From positions 21,516,501 to 21,580,500 of the forward strand of contig CM043705.1 of assembly GCA_023935145.1 (NCBI GenBank): DNA of 64,000 nt, in the 5' to 3' direction. The DNA comes from Bretschneidera sinensis (taxonomy: Eukaryota; Streptophyta; Magnoliopsida; Brassicales; Akaniaceae). Position 1 is the first letter of the stretch, and each line of letters begins with the position of its first letter. A model generated the notes under the pieces. That model did not search any database. It was not told the DNA's origin and worked only from the letters and a program-made list of their open reading frames with translations. Position numbers and translations under genes: made by a program. Positions 1-10,711 of this stretch are shown piece by piece.

Positions 1-2
1 TG

Positions 3-282
3 AAGGTGAAATGTGACAATCAATGTGTTATCTTCTTAGCAAAGAATCTTGTATTTCATTCACAGATGAAGCACATCGTTATCCAATATCACGTCATCAG
101 GGAAAAGATTGAAGAAAATGTGATAATCTTGGAGAAAGTCGATACAACAATGAACAATTTAGATTTCTTGACTAAAACAGTTAGTCTAGAAAATTTTGAG
201 TGGTGTGCTACTGAGATGGGCTTGAAAAAACAGAGCCCTCTGAATTTTTCCATGTGTGTGAAGTATTTATCAAGTGGGAGAT
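3..282 (+). pseudogene. Ty1/copia RNase H, C-terminal fragment
   Basis: The frame reads KCDNQCVIFLAKNLVFHS, then KHIVIQYHVIREKIEE, then DFLTKTVSLENFEWC. This is the C-terminal end of a plant copia RNase H domain, where the family shows CDNQSAI, LAKNP.FHSRTKHI, YHFIRE and LTK. The rest of the polyprotein lies outside the window to the left. Several conserved positions have changed and the reading frame runs on into the LTR instead of stopping, so I take it as a decayed copy. It belongs with the polypurine tract and LTR that follow. It is not a host gene. Confidence 0.8.
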
Positions 283-655
283 TGTTAAAGTTGGTGCATA
301 CATCACAGGACCAGATCTGTAGAACCCTGGATGAACACGGGGTCCAATTTCAAGCCATGTACACGAGTTGGGTCTGGTTTTTTGCTTGGTAGTTTGGCCT
401 TGGGCCCATGAATAGTCGTAGTTCTGTAGCAGGGCGAAAATCCTAATTAGACCCTAATTAGGATGTCTTAAGTTGCTTATAAATACTCTTTATATACTGA
501 GCATACATTGTAACGAGAAATTTGTGAGGTTGATAATAAGAAACTTCTGACAAGACGTAGCCCTATTCTGGGGTAAACTTGGGTAAATCTTGTCTTCTTT
601 TCTTTCGGTTTATAATTTGTGTGATTAATAGGTCTCAAATCGTTTAGGCTCAACA
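272..655 (+). repeat. Polypurine tract and 3' LTR of the copia element
   Basis: AAGTGGGAGATTG (from 272) is the usual copia polypurine tract. The LTR then starts with TGTTA at 283 and appears to end with CAACA near 655, giving the short TGTT...AACA inverted ends typical of copia LTRs. A TATA-like stretch and TTGTAACGAG lie mid-way. The right boundary is inferred from the inverted end only; there is no 5' LTR in the window to compare with. Confidence 0.65.
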
Positions 656-1807
656 CATCATAGCATCTAAGTAGCGGTGGAACAACATTAGAGAGGTGTA
701 GGTTTCAAAGTGATTAATCGGACAAGTCTTTCCAGAATATGTCTCCGTGTTTGGGAGCTTAGAATTGTTAGATGGTTCAATCATGATCTTGGGTGTAAAG
801 GGATTATCATAAGGTTTGAACTCGTCCCTAACATCTAGTCCTTTTTCTTTGAGAGAGAGTCCAATTTGGACATTCATTTCTTGCAGTTGTTTGTTCACTT
901 CACTCAATCTGTTTGTCTTTTTTCTGGGTGAGAATTAGAGACAAACTCATTGTCGTGCTCAAAATGTCAGGGGCTTCTCCTACTTAGCTCAACTCTCTCA
1001 GTAGAGTGCTCAGGGCCTTGACCTAAATCAGGTCAGTCATTCATTCTACTCGAGGTTATTTCTTTGAAGTGAATGAGTGGTTCATGAGATCAGACCTCTA
1101 ATGACTTTCATAGAGCTTCTTCGCATCAGATCTGAGGTTGAGGATTATGAACTTGACTTGGCTCGAGCACAAACCGAGTGATAAGAGGGGCAATATTGTT
1201 GTATAATTAATGGAGGTCTTCATGCTCAGCCCGGTTCACCGGGGCCATCGGGCCTACATGTTTATGGCTTTGAAGCGGAGGGGTGTCTTCTTCTTGAAGA
1301 TCATTCAAATGTAAAAGTTGGACTCGTTCAATGATGACCTAAAGGGTAAGCTGACTCCCAAGTTGTGTAAGGGGTTGTGTCCTTTGATGATGGTCAACGG
1401 AGGAGGCAGAGCAAAGTATTATCTATCAACCTCGGAGGTCGGCTGAAGAGGTGTATTCTGCTGAGTATGAGGGGGTGATGGTTTTCGAGGCTGCATCGTT
1501 CAAATAAAATTTGTTATTCCCATGAACGAAGCCAATCTGTTGATGCAGAAAATAGGTCGGGTCTAGAAGAGTCAGTTCACGTTGTCCTCTGAGGTCCAAT
1601 CCAAGTTAGTTAATGTCAAGTCTTAGGTCATCCGAGTCTGAGGTATCTAAAAACTGAAGTCACCCGGAGTGTTGTACTCCAAGGAGGGCCTTTCGATACT
1701 TAAGTTAACCAGTGTAGTAATCAAGATAAGAGGTGAGAAGAAAAAAGAAGAATATTTGTAAAATAGTGTAATGAATGTGCACCTAAAATAATGTGCCCTT
1801 TATGGCC
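656..1807. other. No gene; old repeat-like DNA
   Basis: The stretch is richer in G+C than its surroundings between about 950 and 1700 and carries many in-frame stops. Its texture resembles eroded Ty3/gypsy leader or gag DNA like that at 62-64 kb, but I could not align a domain. Confidence 0.4.
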
Positions 1808-1866
1808 ATGTTTGATTGTCATTTAAGCCAATTTAAAGCAAGTTAGCTTAAATGATAATCAAACAT
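1808..1866. repeat. Short near-perfect hairpin, MITE-like
   Basis: Left arm 1808-1828 and right arm 1846-1866 are inverted copies over 21 bp with one mismatch, around a 17-nt spacer. The outer sequence GGCCATGTTTGATTG resembles termini of small plant PIF/Harbinger-type MITEs. No target duplication is clear, so the class is a guess. Confidence 0.55.
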
Positions 1867-2965
1867 CGTTTATATAGAGTTAGGAATTTTATCTTAGTGG
1901 AAAAAATGTGGTGGGGACCTCCGAGATGAAATCACATTTTTGCCTTTTGATGGAATATGCGAGAGAAAGTTTTCTTGTGGAACAAGTAGCCATTTCTCTT
2001 TCATGGTGAAATCACTTTAATGCCTTTATGAGATGCCATGTGTCGATTGTCTATTAAGTGGTATAGTTTACTCACATCAATAATAGTAGGATATCTTATA
2101 AATTTTTGACAAAGCCTTCATAAGTATAATATATTCTATTTAAAAAAAAAAAAATTAGCTTAGAAAGATATCAGAAAATGATGATTGTAAATAAGAAGAT
2201 TGGTTGTGGGTACCAAAAAAATGTATTCTTTATTCACATACATGAGAATTATATATATAAACTTTAATAAAAATAGATTTTTTTGAATTAATTAGACTGA
2301 GAAAGAAGTGTTTGCCTATAGGTGTGACTGACAGTCAGTCATTCAACAAAAAAAAATAGTAAAAAAGAAAGTGAGTCCAGCAAGTATTAATGGGTTTGTT
2401 TTAAGAAAAGTTGGGACAATAGCTCAAAAAATGAATTGGGCCAAGGGTTGACCACAACTTTTAATGGTCCTTTCATTTGAGGATAGCCCAATAAATAAAA
2501 CCCGGTAGCATCAATTACTGTTATTTGATGGATCGTTAAATAGATTAAACTGGTCTTACAAGAAAACTAGTGGGCTCAACAAGGCAAGGCTTGTTATTGC
2601 TAGTGATTGAAATTGGAATCCGTTTCTAAGCGTAGAATCAGATAAGGAATATTAGGCCAAAATTTTATTTGTTAAAAGTTGGCAATGCTGCTGCTTGTAA
2701 GGTCAAAAAATTGGATCACATTCGATTTTGACCTGCTGATTAGCCCATTATTTTTGCTACAGGGGACAGAAAAACTAGAAGACTTTAGCACCTACGAAGG
2801 CGAGGCCTTATCAAACCCAATTTATCATGAGAAAGATGCTCACGCAGCCCTCCAGGAGGACTGTTAAACAAATGTAGCTCAAGATCTAGAACAACAAAGC
2901 TCTTTGCCAGCCAATTTGCACAGTGATATTCTTCTCTCTATAAATATGCAATAAGGAGCAGTGCT
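1867..2965. other. No gene; possible Helitron relict and an exon-like scrap
   Basis: Between about 1900 and 2110 the order of short motifs (GTGGGG, then TTTCTCTTTCATG.TGAAAT, then GCCATGTGTCGATT) parallels 8415-8560 inside the Helitron below, suggesting an older relative. At 2763-2867 a pyrimidine-rich stretch ending in TTTTTGCTACAG is followed by an open frame to a TAA stop (reads LEDFSTYEGEALSNPIYHE). That looks like a last exon, but I do not recognise the protein and see no upstream exon. Confidence 0.35.
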
Positions 2966-3618
2966 TAGAGATGGCAACGAATAGGTTAATCGAGAAATTT
3001 AACATTACTTTAATTGAAACCTTGAAGCCAAGCCACTAATCGAAACCGTTTAACTAACCGTTTAGATTTTATTTTAAAACCCGAAACTATAACCTCTAAC
3101 TGTTTAACTAACCGTTAAATAACCTTAACCGTTTATTTACAGGTTATCGGATGCAGTTACCCGTCAAAAACCGAAATCGAACAAAATACCGTCTAATTAC
3201 ATGTTATTGGATAATTTTTTACCTGGTAAAAAATAAAGAAAAAAAACATAACACTATTACAACAACAATGATTATCTATAATTAAGATTAAAGAGAGCTT
3301 CATAATAATTTCATGATATAACTAATAAATCCATAACACCGTTACCATAACAAAATACAAAATATAACTCTAAAATCCATGAAAATCCTAAAACAACAAC
3401 AAAATAAAACTTTTAAGTCTTCATAATATCCAAACTCCTACTCCACATCTTCCTCAACTGTTGACATGCAAGCTGTATCATCGGTTGAACAAGAATCTAA
3501 ACATAAAAAAGATTAAAGAAATTCAAGAAAATATAATTATTGATTGTCACAGTAAATTGCAAGCACAAAAAACACAAAATAACAATTTGATAAATAAATA
3601 TTTACCTCCTAACTCGCT

Positions 3619-5566
3619 CTACAACCAATTCTGTGAGCACATTAAAGCTTCCAAAGTATTCAGATGAAGCCTACTCAGATGAAGACTAACAACTCTCCCA
3701 CTAGTACTAAACGCAGACTCAGATGCAACTGTAGAAACGGAAATAGCTAGAAAATCCCGAGCAATCAATTGCAAAGTGGGATATTTTAATCCATTTGTCT
3801 TCCACCAACTAAGAATATCAAAGTCTTGGCACCAAGGTAACACACTCTCGCCCAAATAATGATCCAACTCAGATTTAACATGCACACTAGAAGATGATGA
3901 AGTAAGAAATGCAACTAACTGAGAGATGTCTTCATGCTTATTAGCCTCACTATCTAACCTACCACTCACGGATGAAGTGGATGCAACAGTAGTAGAGCCA
4001 CTAGAATGGCTTGATTTAGAAGATCTAGATTGGTATTCAGTTAATAAATCATAACAAGTCGACTTGACTTCTAACATCTCACGTTTTCCAGCAACAATAC
4101 CATAAATACGATTAAAGTAAAACTCCACCACCCTCAACTTGTACCTAGGATCCAACACAATTGCCACAGCCAACACAATATGAACAACCCCCCAATATTT
4201 TTAAACTTCTCAAAAAATTTTGTAGCCATTGTACTAACAACATCATCTAAAGACTCCATCCACTTACATAATGCCTCTCAAACTTGACAAACTTTGACAA
4301 AGTAATAATTTGAAGTGGGATACTTTGTCCCAAAAAAAAAATTCAATGGAATTATAAAAAAACTTCAATTTTTCAGCTATGTTTTGTGCTATTTCCCAAT
4401 CATCCTCAGAAGGAATAGAATTGTAATTCTTTTCCCTAAGCTTCATTCTATGGAAAACATCTGTGTATCTTATAGCTATTTGAAGCATCAAGTAAGTTGA
4501 GTTCCAATGGGTTTTGACATCAAGACACAACTTCCTAGAACATGAAATCTTTAGTTGTCGGGCCATGTCTTCAAATTTTTCCACTCTTGATGGAGTGCTG
4601 CCCAAAAAGACACATTATCACGGATATTCTAACCCATCCTTCACAATTAGATTTAAAATATGGCACAACACCTCATGTGAAGAACCGTCCCATTAGCAAC
4701 AAATCACTATATAACTTCTCAACTATTTGATTAACCATGCCATCATTAGTAGTACAATTATCAACAGTAATAGTGGACAACTTAGTCTCTAAGTTCTAAT
4801 CAGTCAATCCTTCCCTTAAGTGGCAAGAGCATCCATGGTGTGAGGTGCAGGAACATAAACAAGCATAAATATTTTCAAATGTAAAAAAAAAAAATAATAA
4901 GGACATGATAAAAGACAACATACACATAAATTCATAAACCAAGAAAAGTATATGTTAAATAGAGAAATAGCAGATGTTTTACCTCAAAATAGACTTTGTA
5001 ATACCCATGACTCATCAATATAATAAGCAGTTATAGACATGTAACATTTCTTCTGATTGGAAGTCCACATATCTGTGGTGACTGCTACACGACTGTTAAG
5101 CTTCTCAAATACTTTTTACAACTTCTCCTTCTCAATGTCATAGACTTTAAGGATGTCACTCTTAATGGTATTGCGGGAAACCATCTTGAAGAGAGGTTGG
5201 AGACTACCAATGAACCTCCTAAAGCCTATGTGATCAACAATGGATAAAGGAGACCCATGCAAGATGGTTTCTTGAGACATCTTGGTCAAAAGTAAAATTT
5301 CCAAATTGAGCTCTCCCATCATTTTTTCTTTGAATAGCAATCCGTTTATGATTTTCCAAAGAATTTTCAATTGACATATTGTTCTTTGGCTTTGCAAGAC
5401 ATGTTTTTAAATGGGTATGCATTGCCGAAGTTCCCTGTGTACTAGTAGCCTTAATATTTCTTTGATAATGATGACATACACCCACCTCTACCATTTATAA
5501 CTTTTTTTTTTGCTTTTTGAAAATGATCCTACACACTAGAAGTAAGTTGTCTCTTCTTACCCATTT
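3619..5566 (-). pseudogene. hAT transposase (BED zinc finger, RICESLEEPER-like), broken
   Basis: Read on the minus strand from 5566 down, the pieces appear in family order. First is a BED-type zinc finger region (KKRQLTSSV, then CHHYQRNIKA, MHTHLKTC). Next is the first catalytic Asp in TTDMWTS (about 5070), then the second in TVDNCTTND (about 4765), then KTHWNSTYLML (about 4530). The C-terminal dimerisation block ends the gene (LDPRYK, YPTLQLIARDFLAI, TVASESAFSTSGRVV; 4176-3619). Frameshifts and stops separate the pieces, so no active transposase can be made. The two catalytic Asp residues and the dimerisation block make the family assignment secure. Confidence 0.85.
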
Positions 5567-5987
5567 GTGGCATTGGAGGTTTTTGGCTTGAGTTAGGACA
5601 TGAAGTTGGTCTAGGTGATTCTAAATCTATAGTTGGTGTTTGTAGATTATTAACCGAATGCACAGAGGGACATGATGATGGAGCTTTACCTCCACAACTT
5701 TTTGTGCTCTCAACCTTACCAATGTTTCATATTTAGCCATATTTATAAGCACCTAAACAATATAATACGATGAAAACAAAATTTTGTTAGTAAAAAATGT
5801 GTTAGCTCTGCCACTGCAAGGTATCAGGGTTCTTCCAAAAATTAAACCAAAACAAAACCATCATAGAACTAACACAGCACAACCCAAATGAAAATGAAAA
5901 TTAATCATATATGCACACAACATCATATATATGTGGTACATAACAAAATTCCAGAATGTGTTAGCTCTGTTAATTTTGTCATATCAA

Positions 5988-5992
<5 letters not shown>

Positions 5993-6029
<37 letters not shown>
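5993..6029. repeat. (AT)n microsatellite
   Basis: About 18 uninterrupted AT units within the hAT remnant. Confidence 0.98.
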
Positions 6030-6033
<4 letters not shown>

Positions 6034-7060
6034 TCTTGTTTATTTTATTTTTATATGAACTGCTGGAGTTTCAGGTTTCAAAAATGCTGGATATATAACT
6101 CACAATCTTGCCGTTCAAAAAAATTGATAGTTTTACAGATTATTAGATTGGAAAGATAAAAGATTCAAGGCCATGGACATAGTAATAATTTATTATTAAA
6201 ATGATTTTAGAGTCTACCTTTTCTAATTCAACAATCAAAAGGAAGATACAACAAAATTTTAAGTAGATATCGTTAAAAACAAAAACAAAGCTGAATATTT
6301 TCTAATTGTTAACTCTAAACACATGTATTGACCATAAAAAATAAGAAAAAAGTGTGCTATAAACAAAATTAACATGAAGGGAATTAGAAACAAAATGCAC
6401 ATTCAAATTTTTGACATTACATGTTTTGGATCTAAGATCTCGATAGGTTAGGAGCTGTAAATAGAGAAAAAATTAGAGAAACATTAGTTTATAAGTTTTT
6501 CAAACAAAAAGGTAAAGAAAAAAGGGATATACACTTTCGCCACTGTCGGCGATGATGTTTGAGGGAGGGAGCAGTGGGAATAGAGAGAAAGAGGGGGGCA
6601 CAGTGAAAAGAGAGAAAAAGTTTTTTATACCTGCACAGTCGCCCGTAATGTTAAAGGTAGGAAGCATCACTAGTGAGAGCCTGAGAGTTTGTCCAGCAGA
6701 GGAGAGAGAGGCAGAGGCGATATCTAGAGAGATGGCTGACTAAGTTAGTAATTAGGTCGTGATAATGAAGATGAGCCATAGGGAATCTTAGGATTAAAAG
6801 GATAGATTCATCATTTTCTTTATTTTATTAAGTGAATAAGATTAAATTGATATAAATATATTTAATTGTAAAATATTAAACAAGTTATTAAATTGATTCA
6901 TTGACAACACTTCAAAAGTTTTCACCTTAATCGTTTGAAACCCATTTAAAATTAACCAAAACCGATTAATCAGATTTGAAACAAGTAGATTAACCGCTAA
7001 AACCCTTGAACTACAATCCTTAAAAGTGCCAGTCCTTTGAATAAATTTAGTATAAATTTT

Positions 7061-8239
7061 TACAATGAAGAGCAATGATTTGTTAACCCACGAAATTGAT
7101 ACTTGTAGAGGTGAAATTTTGAAAACTTCAGAATTGGCCAAACAGTCGGAGTTATCAGTCATAAAATTCAAAAATTCAAGAATCAAGAGGTTTTTTTGTT
7201 AGTTTCTCACTATTTAATATCTCAAAGAATTTCTCTAACAAAAAATCTCTCATAGAAACGTGAGTAAGGGAGAAGAATCTGAAATGAGAAAATGACACAT
7301 TTACGCTTACAAAGCAAAAACTCATAAGTCCTCTCTCCGTACGAAATTTTTCTGGATCCTTTGAAATGAACTGCAAGAGCCTGTTCATAGACAAATTGGT
7401 ACACTTTTGGGCGAGAAAAACTGTCAGTTTTACCAGCTAGACGATGCCAGCTTAACTTGCTACGTCAACTATCTTTATGTGATATTCACTTGAGTCATTT
7501 AACAAAAGATTTTTTTGTAATTTTAGTATTTAAATTTTTATCTTTTTGAAATAATTACAATTAAATTTTTTTATGATTACTAATTTCTACAAAATTGGGT
7601 CTGTAAAATTACCATTCTTATAAGTTTGCAAATCTAATGTCCTGTTTTATAATTAGGGCCAAAACCTAAAAGGCGAAATTGTAATTTACAGGATTTGATC
7701 AATATGAACTGTGGTGTTTACGTCTTGACAGAACAGCGATTCTCAAATGTGAAAATGTTGTGGTTGTTTGGGCAGATGTTCCAATAAAATTGAAACAACT
7801 TCAACAAAAATTTGAGTGAAGACCTCACGTTTCTATTTATAGAAAACTTATTTGGTAAACAAATCTTTAACAATCCAAATAAATCTAAAACCTACTGCAG
7901 TTTTTTTAATATCCTAGGTTCCACTTGCAAGAAACTATATGTTTATTTTCTCACTATAGGTTTTGTATCTTGCATAATGTTGGTGCCCAGTTTAGGTTTA
8001 GTCCACTTTGACCAATTCAGTCGTTCTCCTAGTTTAAGTTAGGTATGAGTCACTTAATTTAAATCATTCTTTTGAGTTTAAGTTCGGTTTTAGTCTATTG
8101 CCACGCCAGTCAAGTTTGAAATACGTGAAAAGAAGCCATCTGAAATATTGTGTTTTAAGAAAGATCATTCGATATTTTAATCAGTTGTTAGAGAAGTTTT
8201 TGTCTAACACAATGCTATGAAAGATATATGACATAAAAA
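7061..8239. other. No gene seen
   Basis: AT-rich sequence with only short open frames, none resembling a known domain. Confidence 0.5.
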
Positions 8240-9396
8240 TCTATCTTACTATTAAATAGTATGAGAAAAAAAATATATCTTATTTTTATTCAAGGATGCA
8301 CTTTTATTTTTTGACCTAAAAAGAAAATAAAGTTAAGAATATTTAAAAAAAAAGAGTATAATGGATGACGCACTTTTCTTTATATAGGCTTTAGAATCTT
8401 TAAGCTAATGAAAAACAAATGGTGGGGTCTTCCTTAGTGAATTTACAACATTACCCTTGAGTGTTGTGTAGGAGATAAGGATATGTTATGAGACAGATGT
8501 TCCTTTCTCTTTGAATGTGAAATTATTTTAGTATCATTTAGAGATTACCAGGTGTCATTCCTCAATTGGGTGGTCGTATTTGACCCATGTGACATAATAT
8601 TCATTTTCTGTCTTTTAATACAAATGAAAACCCACAATCAATATGTTCGAAGGAATCAGCCAAGGAAATATTAATGAACCTAAGGAACTTGTGTGAAAGC
8701 AATCGTTACCAAAATTTGACAATCAATATGTTCGAAGGAATCAGCTAAGGAAATATTAATGAACCTTAAGAACTCGAGTGAAAGCAATCGTTACCAAAAT
8801 TTGGTTTTGTTTTACATTATACTATAAAGTCAAACGTGACATGTTCCTTACGCAGGTACATTTCCAATTGTCTTGGAATGTATGCTGTTGAATCTTTATC
8901 CTTTTGAAAGTTAGAGACATCCGCTACCATAAATTTCATGACTTTTTTTTAATAAAAAAATAAGTAGCCAGAGCTTGTCATCAATATTTATTTATTAATC
9001 TCAAAATATCTCATAAATCTTTATTAAAATATTTAAATTAAATATTTAAATAAAAATATATATGTAACGCAATTGATTTTAATTTTCTGTATCTTTTTCT
9101 CACTATCCTACTCAAACTTACCTTATGTACTCTCCTTATCTCTTTTATCTTTAACCCGTGTTGATTTTCTCTATTGCTATTTATATTCTCCATATTTTCA
9201 ATTGTTTTTATTTCTTTTTGAGTGATTCTACAGGATTGTTCTTTTCCTGAGGTGTTTTTTGTAAGTTCAGTTTTTTAATTGAGAATATGTAACTATTATG
9301 TTAGCATGCTTATAGGTAAGAAAATAATTGTTAGCATATTGTTTTATCACATAAAAGAGCAGATCAACACACGCATAACGTGTGTTGAGATACTAG
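8240..9396 (+). mobile_element. Non-autonomous Helitron
   Basis: The element begins TCTATCTTACTATTAAA right after an A (8239). It ends in CTAG (9393-9396) right before a T (9397), which is the A|T target expected for Helitrons. Five bases before the CTAG is a perfect 9-bp hairpin: CAACACACG at 9365-9373 and CGTGTGTTG at 9379-9387, loop CATAA. There are no terminal inverted repeats and no Rep/helicase coding, so it would depend on an autonomous partner. The combination of 5' TC, subterminal hairpin, 3' CTAG and A|T insertion is diagnostic; the exact 5' end is less certain than the 3' end. Confidence 0.7.
8634..8802. repeat. 85-bp tandem duplication inside the Helitron
   Basis: 8634-8718 and 8719-8802 are direct copies. 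Both contain AATCAATATGTTCGAAGGAA and end GCAATCGTTACCAAAATTTG, with a few substitutions and one indel. Confidence 0.95.
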
Positions 9397-10597
9397 TATA
9401 TATTAAAGTTAAAATATTCATGAATGGGAGCTCATAGCTAAATGTTATTATTAATCTCATAGTTTTCTTTTTGATCAAATTGACCTTTAAAATTTTAATT
9501 TGATCAAATAAGTTTTTAAAATTTCAATTTGATCAAATAAATTTATCGTTAATTTTTTTTTTAGCTTTACACGTAAAATGACCTTCAGATTAAAATTCTT
9601 AGTCAGCTAAACAAAACGTAGTGACAATTCTTCTATTTAAATTTCATGCGAGAATCATGTGATCAATTAAAACCTTCATCGTTAATAGAGGTGTCAAGTT
9701 TAACATAGAAAACTTTTCTTTTCTGTGTTTAGGTTTTGGGTTAGCTGATTAAGCACGTGATAATTTCTCCTTTTTTGTCAAGATGATTAAAAATTTAAAC
9801 CAGATAATCATCCTCAGTAGCAGAAATTATCAGAACTAAAAGAGAGTTAACGGAAAGAGTTATTTGGACAAAAACAAAACTTTGAGAAATTATTCAACCA
9901 AATTAAAATTATATCGACCAAATTAACCAAAGTGCAAAGTATATATCTCTTTTTCTGATACTTAAAAGTCCTCCACGTGAAACCTGGACAAGTTGGTGTG
10001 GATCATGCATGGGTTTTATTTTTGAATGGGAGATCGTGCATGCTTGCATGTATGGTTAGATGCAAAGTATTTATCTCTTTTTCTGATAAAAAAAGTCTGT
10101 AAATGAAAGAGACCCCAGAAGACGTTTCAACTTTTTCTTAATTAATTTGTGTGTATTAGTCCTAGGCTAGAGTCTCCACGCATCTTCCAATGCTCGAATT
10201 ATTAATTTAGAAAATATGACTTCCTAGCCAATGATACAAAACTTTTATTTGACCAAAAATAGTAATTAATCCGTACTTATTAAATCAATAAGGATTTCGA
10301 GAATTGTCTGCGGTAGTCGTTTGATTATATGTTTCCTTGTAGGACTAGTGTTTTAAATTTTAATTAAATAAGAAGCTTCTTAATTTCCATCTCCTCCCCC
10401 CCCCCCCCCCTTTTTTTAAGGGAATGTTTCTTACCTTCCTTCAACAAGTTAAAATGTTTGTCATTGTCGAATCGAGGAAGTACTCAAAAGTGTTGGTGTC
10501 GAATTTGTGACAGACAATCTTACAAAAGTTGAGATGCACATGTATACATTAAAAATACAAAGGGATCTAAAAGTTTGTCGGAGGACTAGAGGGGTTA
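9397..10597. other. Intergenic; small repeats only
   Basis: Holds two copies of AATTTGATCAAATAA (about 9498-9542), a 27-bp direct repeat containing TATCTCTTTTTCTGATA (9934-9960 and 10063-10089), and a run of 15 C at 10396-10410 inside a pyrimidine tract. No coding potential is evident. Confidence 0.6.
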
Positions 10598-10665
10598 TGT
10601 ATAATACCCGTCTTCTTAAAGTATGAGTAAAGAAGTAATTTGATAAATATGACATAAAATTAAAA

Positions 10666-10711
<46 letters not shown>

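Larger units (their letters stand above)
2966..7060 (-). mobile_element. hAT-type DNA transposon remnant
   Basis: The left end TAGAGATGGCAACG at 2966 fits the TAGNGNTGGCAA type of hAT terminus. It is followed by subterminal repeats of AACCGTTTAACTAACCG; similar motifs (TTAACC, AACCGATTAATC) recur at 6900-7010, which suggests the other end lies near 7.0 kb. No matching right terminal repeat or 8-bp duplication could be found, so the right edge is approximate. The body holds a broken transposase on the minus strand. Confidence 0.5.

Noticed and set aside
6552..6743. Plus-strand 63-codon frame with GGSSGNREKEGG
   Set aside because: Purine-rich DNA inside the hAT remnant, no homology recognised.
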